A DNA stretch of 64,000 bases, taken from the NCBI RefSeq assembly GCF_023156235.1, contig NZ_JAKZAI010000014.1, forward strand, positions 61,019-125,018, given 5' to 3'. Positions 1 through 8,318 of this stretch are shown here, in pieces. The stretch comes from Marinobacter goseongensis. GTDB taxonomy: Bacteria; Pseudomonadota; Gammaproteobacteria; Pseudomonadales; Oleiphilaceae. The notes under the pieces were generated by a model. It was not told the DNA's origin. It did no database searches and saw nothing but the letters and a program-made list of their open reading frames with translations. Position 1 is the stretch's first letter; every line of letters begins with the position of its first letter. Position numbers and translations under genes: made by a program.

Positions 1-2
1 TG

Positions 3-1430
3 TTCCGGGGATTGATGGTGCCGCTGAACGTGCTGGGGAATCAGCTCGCCGAGCGTCATCTCGGGGTGCGCACCACCCCGGTGGATGTGTTCGGGGCTCC
101 GGAAATCCGCCAGGTGGCGGAAACCTTCAATACCGTGATGGAAGAGCGTGATGAGGTGCTGTCCTCGCTGGCGGAACGTGAGGCGTTTTTCCGCTCGCTG
201 ACCCAGAGTGCGCCCATCGGGATCGTACAGACCGACGTGCTGGGGCGCATCGAATTCGTCAATCCTGCGTTTGAAACAATCACCGCCAATAACGGCCACG
301 CGCTGCTTCATCAGTACCTTATTGCCGGGGTGTATGAAGACGACCGGCAAATGGCGCTGGCGGAGTGGTCGGCGGCACTGCGCAATCATGAGGTGTTTCA
401 CGGTCGTTTCCGCCTGAAACGCAGTGATTCTGACCTGCCGGTGTGGGCGGATGTGATGACGGCGGCTATCGAAACGCCGGAAAAATCCCTGGGTACCATC
501 ACGGTGGTGCGGGATATCACCCGCGAACTGGCGGTTGAAGACGCCCTGCGGGAAGAACAGCAGCGTGCCGACAGCATTCTTGCCGTGCTTCAGGAGGGTG
601 TGCTGATGGTGGATACCCGGGGGGTGATCCGCTACGCCAATGGTGCGGCCTGCGCCTTCGTGGGTAACGGGGAAAACTGCGAGGAGCACAATTTCTTCGA
701 GCGGGTGGTGATCGAGGACCGGTCGCGGCGGCTGACGTCCGCGGATTTCCTGGCCGGTGAGAATTTTGCCAACCTCTACGTGACCCTGCGCAACCGTCGC
801 GACCAGGAATTCGATATCGACCTCACCATGCTGCACCTGCGCAAGGGCCACGAGAACGAGCGCCTGGTGTTTGTGTTACGGGATGACAGCGAGCGTCGCC
901 GCCAGGAAGAACGGCTGTCCTGGGAGGCCACCCACGACAGTCTGACCCAGTTGATGAACCGTCGTGCCTTCAATGCTTCGCTGATGAAATGCCTCACTGG
1001 CGCGGCAAGACAGGAATCTGCCAGCGTGCTGATGCTGATCGACCTGGATTATTTCAAGCCGGTCAACGACGAAGGCGGTCATCTGCTGGGGGATGATCTG
1101 CTGAAGCGGTTGGCGGATCTGTTCAGGGAATCCGTGCGTCAGTCCGACACCGTGGCGCGACTGGGCGGCGACGAATTCGGCATTATCCTGCCGGCGTGCG
1201 GGCTGGAGCGGGCGGAATCCCTGGCCGAGCGCATCCGCGCCGGTGCCCAGGATCTGCGTATCGAGCAGGATGGCAAGTTCTACGGTGTGACCACCAGCAT
1301 TGGTCTGACGGCACTCTCGCCGGATGACCCCGGCCCGCGGGAAATCATGGCGCGGGCGGATCAGGGCTGCTATATCGCCAAGGCCGAAGGGCGCAACAAG
1401 GTCATTGTGGTGCCCGTTGCGGGTGCCTGA
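3..1430 (+). CDS. HAMP-PAS-PAS-GGDEF diguanylate cyclase, 5' end cut by window
   Basis: The reading frame is open to the left edge, so the N-terminal sensor and membrane part lie outside. The visible part begins inside a HAMP-like linker (PLNVLGNQL, then a helix ending near FNTVMEERDE), followed by one PAS domain (about residues 55-170 counted from the TTG at 12), a second PAS (about 185-295) and a C-terminal GGDEF domain (about 305-465). The active-site motif is an intact GGDEF, preceded by RQSD five residues upstream, which is the RxxD product-inhibition site. It therefore probably makes cyclic di-GMP at the inner membrane in response to a signal sensed outside the visible part. No EAL domain follows. 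Convergent with the TSUP gene, 11 bases away. Confidence 0.9.
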   Translation, partial: FRGLMVPLNVLGNQLAERHLGVRTTPVDVFGAPEIRQVAETFNTVMEERDEVLSSLAEREAFFRSLTQSAPIGIVQTDVLGRIEFVNPAFETITANNGHALLHQYLIAGVYEDDRQMALAEWSAALRNHEVFHGRFRLKRSDSDLPVWADVMTAAIETPEKSLGTITVVRDITRELAVEDALREEQQRADSILAVLQEGVLMVDTRGVIRYANGAACAFVGNGENCEEHNFFERVVIEDRSRRLTSADFLAGENFANLYVTLRNRRDQEFDIDLTMLHLRKGHENERLVFVLRDDSERRRQEERLSWEATHDSLTQLMNRRAFNASLMKCLTGAARQESASVLMLIDLDYFKPVNDEGGHLLGDDLLKRLADLFRESVRQSDTVARLGGDEFGIILPACGLERAESLAERIRAGAQDLRIEQDGKFYGVTTSIGLTALSPDDPGPREIMARADQGCYIAKAEGRNKVIVVPVAGA

Positions 1431-1441
1431 CCCGGGCACCG

Positions 1442-2203
1442 TCAGGCCATTGCCGCACTAAGGGCCTGCCAGAGCAGGCGTAGCGCCAGCACCGTGAGCA
1501 ACAGGTTGAAGGCCTGACTGAACAGCCGGTTACTCATGGTTCTGAGCACATGAAGACCGACCCAGGTGCCGAGGAAGCCGAAGGCGATCATGCCGAGGAT
1601 GAACGGCAGCCAATCCCGGAAGACAAATCCCGCCACGCCGAACACCAGCGCCTTCGGGGCATGCTGCAGGCACATGGCCGTGGCGAAGGTGGCGACCGTC
1701 GTGAACCGGTCGCTGTGCATCTGCTTGATAAACGCTGCCACCAGGGGCCCGGTCGCGCCCACGAACAGGCTGACAAAGCTGGTTGCGGCGGAGGCCAGGA
1801 ACACCCCGGATGGCCCGAAAGCGCCTTTTGGCAGGCTCGGGCCCCAACACAGATACAGCACGAACAGGGCGATGGACAGCTGCCACAGGTGCGCCGGCAG
1901 GTCCACCAGCAGCCAGGCGCCCAGGGCGGCCCCCACCAGCACGCCGGGGGCAAACGCAGCGATGGTTCGCCAGTCGGTGTGGCGCCAGGTAAGCACGGCG
2001 CGCCCGCTGTTGGAGCCCAGCTGGATCATGCCATGAACCGGAATGATCGCCGCCGGTGGCACCCACATGGCCATGAGCACCAGCAGCAATACCCCACCGC
2101 CGGCGCCCAGGCTGGCGGTCACCATGGACGTCACGGCAGACGCCAGTAACAGAAATGCCGCCACCGGCACCGACAGGCTTTCAGGAATCAGGGTCAGGTC
2201 CAA
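1442..2203 (-). CDS. TSUP family (TauE/SafE-like) sulfite/anion permease
   Basis: A hydrophobic protein of about 253 residues, the usual TSUP size. It shows the internal duplication of the family: GAGGGVLLL near residue 35 and a related FVGATGPLVAAF near residue 150, each starting a four-helix repeat, with PVHGMIQLGSNSGR after the first. TSUP proteins move sulfite, sulfonates or other organic anions across the inner membrane; the substrate cannot be read here. I start at the TTG at 2203, 13 bases after the stop of the upstream gene. The frame is open further upstream, but that part overlaps the preceding gene and lacks membrane character. Probably co-transcribed with the transglycosylase-like gene. 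Confidence 0.85.
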   Translation of the reverse strand: MDLTLIPESLSVPVAAFLLLASAVTSMVTASLGAGGGVLLLVLMAMWVPPAAIIPVHGMIQLGSNSGRAVLTWRHTDWRTIAAFAPGVLVGAALGAWLLVDLPAHLWQLSIALFVLYLCWGPSLPKGAFGPSGVFLASAATSFVSLFVGATGPLVAAFIKQMHSDRFTTVATFATAMCLQHAPKALVFGVAGFVFRDWLPFILGMIAFGFLGTWVGLHVLRTMSNRLFSQAFNLLLTVLALRLLWQALSAAMA

Positions 2204-2216
2204 GCGGTAATCTCGC

Positions 2217-3350
2217 TCATGGTTGGCAGAACTCCGAACTGCCGAGCTCCGGGTTTTTGCACAGGGCTTCCGTGGCCAGTTGCACATCGGCAACGTAATA
2301 CAGTGACGCCAGCCCAAACCGGTCTCTTCCGAGGTTGTGGAAGATCATGCCAAAGGCGATGTCGCCGGCGGTGTAGCTGTCGTGGTTGTCGGCGAAGTAG
2401 GCGGCCGGCCTGGACAGGGTGTCGTCGTCCATCAGGGCCTGCACCCGTGCCGCGCCGCCGTGGTATGCCTGCATCAGCAGGAGGGTGAACAACCGGTCCT
2501 GCTTCTTCGGTGGCAAATGACCGAAACGTTCCTCGAACACCGGGCGCAGGTTGCGGGCGTTCTGGTTCATCAGCTTCAGGGCGCAGTCAATCTGCGCCAG
2601 GCGGTGCCAGTAGTTGGCGGGCTGGATCCGGCAATCATCAAGGGCCGGAGGCGATAACTGCAGGATACCCCGGGCGTTGGCCTGGGAGTGTGCCCGTTGC
2701 CGGCCGCCGCTTTCGATCAGAACCTGCCCTCCCAGGTAGCGGGGGAGCTCCGGTGGCAGCTCGAGGCGTTGCTGTTTTGCCCGCGTCTGATAGACGTAGA
2801 GCAGCGCCTCGTGGAGCGTTCCCGGCTGGTCGGCGGAGCCGAATCTCAGGTCGTCCCAGGCGCCCCACATCCGATCCTCAGGCTGCGTACCGAAATAACG
2901 GGCCACAGCCTCATCAATGTTGACGTGGGGCTGGTCGCAGGCCAGCGCGAAGGGATAGCCGGTGGTGTCAGGAGCACCCTTTGCCCATGCATCGGCTCGC
3001 CCGCTGTCTGCCAGGCGCGCGCGGGTCTTGTTCAACCGCTGCTGGGTTTTTTCACGGCTGTCGGCGTCGTTCATGTACCCGAGAAACTGTCCACGCATGT
3101 TGTAGAGAATGTGGCGTTCGCGCTCGGCGCAATAGCCGGTCTCTTTCAATACCCAGCGGCGGATGGTGACAATGTTCTCGTAGACACCCTGACTGACCCA
3201 GTAGGGTGAACTGCGCACGATGTCTTTCCAGTCCGCGACCGGTTCGTTAGCACTGGCTGTCGGCAGCGCCGTTGCCAAAACCAGCAACGGGACAAACAGG
3301 ACAAGCTGGCGGCAGCGCTTGAGTCTGATGGTCATAAACGTTATACCCAT
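2217..3350 (-). CDS. Periplasmic lytic-transglycosylase-like (SLT fold) protein
   Basis: A 377-residue exported protein. The N-terminus has basic residues and a hydrophobic stretch ending near PTASA (about residue 34), a signal peptide. Around residues 205-235 it carries an SLT-type motif: a Glu in LIESGG (about residue 213), then GILQLSPPAL, matching the ES...GxxQLxP pattern of soluble lytic transglycosylases that cleave murein glycan strands. The domain is less canonical than in Slt70 or MltC, so enzyme activity is inferred. The start at 3350 is chosen for a GGAGA ribosome site just upstream and because it gives a clean signal peptide; a longer frame exists but would run into the divergent amidase gene. 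Confidence 0.7.
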   Translation of the reverse strand: MGITFMTIRLKRCRQLVLFVPLLVLATALPTASANEPVADWKDIVRSSPYWVSQGVYENIVTIRRWVLKETGYCAERERHILYNMRGQFLGYMNDADSREKTQQRLNKTRARLADSGRADAWAKGAPDTTGYPFALACDQPHVNIDEAVARYFGTQPEDRMWGAWDDLRFGSADQPGTLHEALLYVYQTRAKQQRLELPPELPRYLGGQVLIESGGRQRAHSQANARGILQLSPPALDDCRIQPANYWHRLAQIDCALKLMNQNARNLRPVFEERFGHLPPKKQDRLFTLLLMQAYHGGAARVQALMDDDTLSRPAAYFADNHDSYTAGDIAFGMIFHNLGRDRFGLASLYYVADVQLATEALCKNPELGSSEFCQP

Positions 3351-3387
3351 GAGTCTCCAGAGCTCAGAATAACAAATGGAAGCGATG

Positions 3388-4878
3388 ATGAAGCAATCCG
3401 AATACCTTCGATACGACGCCGTTGCACTGGCTGATCTGATTCGCCGCGGAGAAGTGTCTTCCCGCGAGGTGTGTGAGGCCGCCGTGGAACGGGCAGCGCA
3501 GGTGAATGGTAGCCTGAACGCCATCTGTTACCCCCAGTTTTCCGACGCCCTTGAGCAGCCCCATCCCCAGGATGCGCCTTTTTCCGGCGTGCCGTTATTG
3601 CTCAAGGATCTCGCGCAGGAGCAGGAGGGACATCCGTGCACGTATGGTAGCCGCGGTTTCAAGGCCAACATTGCTGCGAAAAACTCGGAGTTTGTCCGCA
3701 GGGCCCTGGACGGCGGCCTGGTGATCCTGGGGCGCACAGCAACCCCGGAGTTCGGCCTGAAGGCAGTCACTGAATCGCGGCTCTGGGGCCCGTCACGCAA
3801 CCCCTGGGACACCCGGCTCACGCCCGGCGGTTCCAGTGGTGGTTCCGGCGCGGCAGTGGCTGCCGGCATCGTGCCCATGGCCGGCGCCAACGATGGCGGC
3901 GGCTCCATCCGCATTCCCGCGGCCTACAACGGATTGTTCGGGCTCAAGCCCTCCCGTGGCCGTATTTCTTCCGGCCCTTTCATGGGTGAGGCCTGGACCG
4001 GGGCCTCCTCGGATCACGTGGTCAGCCGCACGGTACGCGACAGCGCCACCATGCTGGATGTGGTGGCCGGGCCGGCCAGCGGTGATCCGTTCGTGATTCC
4101 GCCACCGGCGGAACCCTTTGCCCGCTTGATGCAGAAAACCCCGGGGCCGCTGCGGATCGGGGTGTTCACGTCCTCGCCCTACCATACCGAGGTCGCGCCG
4201 GAGTGCGTAGCCGCGGTGGAGGAGACCGCACGCATTCTGGAAAACCTCGGGCATCACGTGGAATATGCCCGCCCGGAATTCGACGGTATGGCGCTGGCTC
4301 GCTGTTACCTCGGACTGTACTTCGGCGAGGTGTCGGCGCTGATCGAAAAAGCGAAAACGCAACTGGGCGCCAAGGATGAGGACTTTGAACTGGATACCCG
4401 GCTGATCGGCATGTTGGGGCAGACCATGCCGCTGGCGGAGTACGTCAGCCGTCGTCAGCAATGGAACGAGTTTGCCCGTGCGCTGGGTGCCTATTTCAGC
4501 CGCTTTGACCTGTATCTCTGCCCCACCACCGGGCAGTTGCCGGCCCACATCGGAGAGCTGGATACCCCCGCGCACCTGCAGTTTGCGGCGCGCCTGATGC
4601 TGACGCTCAAGGCAGGAAGGCTGGTGCACAGGAGTGGACAGGTGGATCAGATGGCCCTGGAAAGTCTGGCCAGAACCCCGTTTACCCAGCTGGCCAACCT
4701 CACCGGGACACCGGCCATGTCTGTGCCGATGCACTGGACCTCCGCCGGGCTGCCGGTGGGCGTTCAGTTTGGTGGGTGCCATGGCAGCGAGGGCACACTG
4801 TTCCAGTTGGCGGCACAACTGGAAGAGGCCAGTCCCTGGTTCTCCCGGTACGAGCGTCTGGACGCGGGTATCGCGTGA
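3388..4878 (+). CDS. Amidase signature family hydrolase
   Basis: A 496-residue amidase-signature enzyme. It shows the Ser-cisSer-Lys catalytic set: Lys in LLLKDLAQE (about K73), the GGSSGGSGAA segment (about S149/S150) and the nucleophile in DGGGSIRIP (about S173). The family hydrolyses carboxamides, aryl-acylamides or cyclic amide dimers; the substrate is not evident. There is no signal peptide, so it is cytoplasmic. ATG codons lie at 3376, 3385 and 3388; I prefer 3388 because GGAAG at 3378-3382 then sits at ideal spacing. Divergent from the transglycosylase-like gene with only 37 bases between the chosen starts, so their promoters must overlap. Confidence 0.9.
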   Translation: MKQSEYLRYDAVALADLIRRGEVSSREVCEAAVERAAQVNGSLNAICYPQFSDALEQPHPQDAPFSGVPLLLKDLAQEQEGHPCTYGSRGFKANIAAKNSEFVRRALDGGLVILGRTATPEFGLKAVTESRLWGPSRNPWDTRLTPGGSSGGSGAAVAAGIVPMAGANDGGGSIRIPAAYNGLFGLKPSRGRISSGPFMGEAWTGASSDHVVSRTVRDSATMLDVVAGPASGDPFVIPPPAEPFARLMQKTPGPLRIGVFTSSPYHTEVAPECVAAVEETARILENLGHHVEYARPEFDGMALARCYLGLYFGEVSALIEKAKTQLGAKDEDFELDTRLIGMLGQTMPLAEYVSRRQQWNEFARALGAYFSRFDLYLCPTTGQLPAHIGELDTPAHLQFAARLMLTLKAGRLVHRSGQVDQMALESLARTPFTQLANLTGTPAMSVPMHWTSAGLPVGVQFGGCHGSEGTLFQLAAQLEEASPWFSRYERLDAGIA

Positions 4879-5033
4879 TGGCCGAGTGCCCGCGGGCCAG
4901 ATGAATCGCGCTGTTGTGATCCGACATCGGAAATGCCACGTTTATCTTTGTAGGCGTAACAGGCTATGCTGTAAGTCAGGAGGGTGCCAGCCTTCCTGAC
5001 AGACCCTGATGGCATCGAGGAGGCGAGCGCATT

Positions 5034-5651
5034 ATGAACCAACCGATGGCAATCGACGAACTGGTATCAGTAGCACAGGCCGAAGCCATGGGGGAGCTTG
5101 ACGCCCCGATGATGGCGATTGTCCTGTCCAGCGAACAAAGCTACGATTTGCCCATCAATTCCCTTGAAACCGATGCCGACAAGGCCCGCTGGGGATTAAT
5201 CCTGCGTGCCGCCCGCGAGCATGTGGAAGCGGATGCCGTGGCGGTGCTCTACCCCGCCTGGACCACCATTCGCCACAAAAAGCCCGAGAAGGAGACCGTC
5301 GAGGCGGCCGAAGACCCGGCAGAAGACAGCGGCGAAGACGCCGAACCGTCTGGCCCCATTGACACGCTGTTCGTGCAGTTGCACACCCGCGATCACGTCT
5401 ACTGGCGCGGGTTCGAGCAGATTCGTGACCCCAAGCACCAGCGCATTATCGGGTTCCGGCGCATCAAGGCGCTGTCGACCGACTACAAACGGGATGAGGC
5501 GCCGTCGGTGGCCGCATGGCTGAGCACGTTGTTCGAGCCATTGCCGGACGAAGGCGAGGAGACCGATGTGGATCGGGAACTGGCGGATCTGCTGGAGGAG
5601 CCGGAAGTGAGCGCCGCACTCTACCCACGGCAGATGCGCGCCTTGCATTGA
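5034..5651 (+). CDS. Hypothetical acidic protein
   Basis: A 205-residue protein I cannot assign to a family. It has no signal peptide or membrane segment and is strongly acidic, with a low-complexity Glu/Asp/Ala/Pro linker around residues 83-105 that separates an N-terminal segment (about 1-80) from a C-terminal segment (about 108-205). A strong ribosome site (GAGGAGG, 5017-5023) precedes the ATG, and a canonical terminator follows the stop, which supports real expression as a single-gene unit. Codon use matches its neighbours. A cytoplasmic accessory or stress protein is possible, but nothing in the sequence says so. Confidence 0.75.
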   Translation: MNQPMAIDELVSVAQAEAMGELDAPMMAIVLSSEQSYDLPINSLETDADKARWGLILRAAREHVEADAVAVLYPAWTTIRHKKPEKETVEAAEDPAEDSGEDAEPSGPIDTLFVQLHTRDHVYWRGFEQIRDPKHQRIIGFRRIKALSTDYKRDEAPSVAAWLSTLFEPLPDEGEETDVDRELADLLEEPEVSAALYPRQMRALH

Positions 5652-5672
5652 TACACCGCTGACCCGCGGTCG

Positions 5673-5715
5673 AAAAAAACATCTGGCGGTCGCTACGACG
5701 CCAGATGTTTTTTTT
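5673..5715. terminator. Bidirectional intrinsic terminator
   Basis: A perfect 9-base-pair stem (CATCTGGCG / CGCCAGATG) with a 10-base loop is flanked by an A-run on the left and a T-run of eight on the right. It can stop transcription from the acidic-protein gene on the + strand and from the HupE operon on the - strand. Confidence 0.93.
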
Positions 5716-5724
5716 GAGCCAACG

Positions 5725-6873
5725 TCAGATACTGGCCGCCCGTTCGGCGACCCAGTAAAGGCTCAGCCCGCCCACCGCCAGCAGAATGGCGGGCACCGCG
5801 GCCCGTTCGTAGAGTCTGAACCGGCTAAACAGGTACAGCGCCGGAAACAGCACCAGCAACAAGCCAAGTTGTCCCAGTTCCACGCCCAGATTGAAACCGG
5901 CCAACGCCACCGCCAGTTGTGATACTCCCGACGTCAGATCCCCCAGCACGCTGGCAAAACCGAAGCCGTGGATCAGCCCGAAGCCGAAGGCCAGCTTCCA
6001 GGTTTTGCGACCCAGGATGGGCCAGACCACGTTCAGCGCCGCTATCGCGATGGACAGGGCGATCACCGTTTCCACCCAGGCGATGGGTAACGTCACGATG
6101 TTCAGGGCGGCCAGCGCCAGAGTGATGGAATGGGCCACTGTAAAGGCTGTGACAATGCCCACCAGCTCAAGCAACCGGGCTTTGAGCCCGCGCTTCTCGA
6201 CCATACCCCCGGCTGATTGGCGGCGGTTCAGCGGCAAGGTCGCCGGCAGCATCAACACCAGCAGGAACAGGATGTGGTCCAATCCGATCAGCAGATGGAT
6301 AACCCCCTCGTAAAGAAAGGTCACGAACAGCTGCAGGACGTTCCCTGCGACACTGCCGCTGTTTTCCAGCGCCAGGGTCCGGTCATCGGGGCCCAGCACG
6401 CCGAGGCGTTCGTCCTGACTGTCGGTAATGCTGACCAGGCTGCGATGCAGCGGATCCCGGTCAAACAGCAAGCTGTATTCCAGTGTGGCCGGTGGCAGAT
6501 TGTCCGGGCAGGCGACCTGATAGCGCCCGGCCGCATAGGGGCCATCGCTGTGGCGGGAGAGCCCCCACTGTTGCCCCACCAGCTGACAGCGGCCGGCGCT
6601 GTTGCTGAGCGTCAGACCCTGTTCCACCAAGCGCGTGATGTCGGCGCGGGCGCTGCGGACTTCGGCACCGTTGAGCTGACCGTCGCCATTCCCGTCCAGC
6701 GGCAGCAGCAGCGCAAGATCCCTGAGGGCCAGGTCGATGCGCACCTGGGACTGGGTCTGGTCCAGGTAAATAAAGCTGTCGCTGGCCTTGTGCGCCCAGC
6801 CAGCGGAGGGCAGTGCTAACGACAGGAGCAGGGCAAGGCTGAAGGTCAGCCCGGATAGTGAGCGTTGCCTCAT
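5725..6873 (-). CDS. HupE/UreJ_2 family membrane protein with exported N-terminal domain
   Basis: A 382-residue protein with a signal peptide (cleavage near GWA-HKASD), an exported domain of about 150 residues, then six or seven membrane helices. The exported part contains an EF-hand-like loop, DGNGDGQLNGAE (about residues 60-71), a possible calcium site. The membrane part has the family's His-rich motifs GLDHILFLL, FTVAHSITL and FGLIHGFGF, and FNLGVELGQ. HupE/UreJ proteins are thought to be metal (nickel/cobalt) permeases or accessory proteins; this longer subfamily is uncharacterised. The start overlaps the TPR gene stop (ATGA), implying translational coupling. It ends the DUF4331 operon. 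Confidence 0.88.
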   Translation of the reverse strand: MRQRSLSGLTFSLALLLSLALPSAGWAHKASDSFIYLDQTQSQVRIDLALRDLALLLPLDGNGDGQLNGAEVRSARADITRLVEQGLTLSNSAGRCQLVGQQWGLSRHSDGPYAAGRYQVACPDNLPPATLEYSLLFDRDPLHRSLVSITDSQDERLGVLGPDDRTLALENSGSVAGNVLQLFVTFLYEGVIHLLIGLDHILFLLVLMLPATLPLNRRQSAGGMVEKRGLKARLLELVGIVTAFTVAHSITLALAALNIVTLPIAWVETVIALSIAIAALNVVWPILGRKTWKLAFGFGLIHGFGFASVLGDLTSGVSQLAVALAGFNLGVELGQLGLLLVLFPALYLFSRFRLYERAAVPAILLAVGGLSLYWVAERAASI

Positions 6874-8111
6874 GAGCGTGTCTCCGGATAGCGGGCGTCG
6901 GTCTGGTTGTGACGCTGCAGCCAGGCCCGGACTTCCGTGATGGCGGCGTCATCGCCTGCGGCCTCGGCGGCGCGGAGCAACAAGCGGGTGTCCAGCGGCT
7001 CACGCTGATCCTGCCAGTTTTCGCGGGCATAGCTGAGGGCGGTCTGATTGTCACCCTCGACATCCAGCGCATAACGCGCAAGGTCGCGCTGATGGAGCAG
7101 GTTGCCTCGCCAGCGGGCTTCTGCGAAGCGTTCGTCCAGCATGGCGGTCAGGCGGTCGGCATCGGCATGATCCAGTTGCTTCATGGCGATGGCGCGGATG
7201 ACTGCGAGTGAGTCGACCTGCTCGTACTGCTCTGTCAGTGCGATGACGGCTTCCGGATCGCCCTTGTTCAGCAGCCAGTCAGCCAGCTGTGCACGCGAGT
7301 AGAGATCGTCCGGCGCCAGCACCAGAACGCGTCGCCAGTGTTGCTCGGCGGCCACAAGACCCAGCTGCGCTGCGATATCGGCGAGCGTACCCTCGGCCCA
7401 GAGCAGGCTGGTGGTGTCAGCACCGGACGCGCGGTTTGTGAGGGTCAGTAACGTATCGTACGCGGTCTGCGGGTTGCCGGTGCGTGCCTCAACCTGTGCC
7501 AGGCAGCTGCCGGCAATCAGGCCGGGAAACACGGTGGCGAGCTGGTTGCACTGGTCCAGGGCTGGCGTGTAGCGGCCTTGCACCAATTCCAGGTTGGCGA
7601 GGGTCAGGCTGGCTTGCACCGTCTGCGAGCGATCATCCGATTGCTGGATAACCTGCGTCAGTTGCTGACGGGCAGCGTCAAAGCGGTGCAGGCTCTGGTC
7701 GAGCGTCGCGCTCAGAATGTGTAGACGGTCGGTCATCCGCTCTTGCGGCCAGCTGTTCAGCAAAGCCTGCGCGTAACCGAGGTATCGGGGGTCGCCCAGA
7801 GAACGGGCTTCGGTCAGATACGCCTGGACGCGGTCGGCTGCATCGCGGGCGGTTTGTGGTGGATTATCGGGAGTCTGGGCACCGCTTGGCAGGGTGATCA
7901 GAATTTCCTGATCGTCAAAGTCTGTTTCAATCGCAGCGGGGGCGGCCATCACGCTTTCCATAGCCAGTGCCGTCATCAGCACCGCGATGGAAAAAACCCT
8001 GCGCCGAGGCGCAGGGTGGAGGGCCGTCAGCCCCGGTTCGGAGACAGGCTGACGGCAGAGCCCCGAGGATTCAAAACAGGTCGTCGAACGCCCGTTCGTT
8101 GTCCTGGTCAT
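6870..8111 (-). CDS. Exported TPR-like helical repeat protein, start uncertain
   Basis: About 413 residues if started at 8111. After a long N-terminal segment comes RRR plus a hydrophobic stretch ending in ESVMA-AP, a convincing signal peptide, and then helical repeats (about residues 90-400) with TPR-like spacing, suited to protein-protein contacts in the periplasm. The only ATG upstream of the signal peptide is at 8111, inside the 3' end of the lipoprotein gene (41-base overlap); a GGAG lies about 10 bases before it. GTG 7982 or ATG 7976 would destroy the signal peptide, and a CTG start is possible. The stretch between start and signal peptide is crossed by a terminator hairpin. Sits between the lipoprotein and HupE genes in one operon. 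Confidence 0.75.
   Translation of the reverse strand: MTRTTNGRSTTCFESSGLCRQPVSEPGLTALHPAPRRRVFSIAVLMTALAMESVMAAPAAIETDFDDQEILITLPSGAQTPDNPPQTARDAADRVQAYLTEARSLGDPRYLGYAQALLNSWPQERMTDRLHILSATLDQSLHRFDAARQQLTQVIQQSDDRSQTVQASLTLANLELVQGRYTPALDQCNQLATVFPGLIAGSCLAQVEARTGNPQTAYDTLLTLTNRASGADTTSLLWAEGTLADIAAQLGLVAAEQHWRRVLVLAPDDLYSRAQLADWLLNKGDPEAVIALTEQYEQVDSLAVIRAIAMKQLDHADADRLTAMLDERFAEARWRGNLLHQRDLARYALDVEGDNQTALSYARENWQDQREPLDTRLLLRAAEAAGDDAAITEVRAWLQRHNQTDARYPETRS
7991..8016 (-). terminator. Intrinsic terminator or attenuator inside the DUF4331 operon
   Basis: Read on the - strand: a 9-bp perfect GC-rich stem (CCCTGCGCC / GGCGCAGGG, two-base nominal loop) followed by six T. It lies just past the lipoprotein gene and within the N-terminal codons of the TPR frame. 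It should stop most transcripts after DUF4331 and the lipoprotein and reduce TPR-HupE expression. Confidence 0.85.
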
Positions 8112-8307
8112 TGAAGCGGAACTCCAGTCGGTTGATATTTACTGGCGCGCGAGTTGCGCTGGTTTGTTTGATCTCATTTTTCACGAAGGTTGTGTAATCC
8201 ACCGAGATACTGAGATCTTGATCCGGTGCGTTATTTTTGCTGGATCCGCTGAAACAGCCGGTCAGCGCCAACGACACGATCAGGGTAATACCGATTCGCA
8301 ATGTCAT
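8071..8307 (-). CDS. Small lipoprotein
   Basis: A 78-residue protein with a short basic N-terminus, hydrophobic core and lipobox LTGC (Cys at about residue 18), so it is expected to be lipidated and anchored in a membrane. The mature part is only about 60 residues, hydrophilic, with no motif I recognise. A GGGAG ribosome site precedes the start, 11 bases after the DUF4331 stop, so the two are co-transcribed and probably act together at the cell envelope. A strong terminator follows, making DUF4331 plus this lipoprotein the main transcription unit. Confidence 0.82.
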   Translation of the reverse strand: MTLRIGITLIVSLALTGCFSGSSKNNAPDQDLSISVDYTTFVKNEIKQTSATRAPVNINRLEFRFNDQDNERAFDDLF

Positions 8308-8318
8308 GGTGGTTCTCC

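Noticed and set aside
3793..4818. A 341-codon open frame antisense to the amidase
   Set aside because: Shadow of the amidase gene; no recognisable domains or ribosome site.
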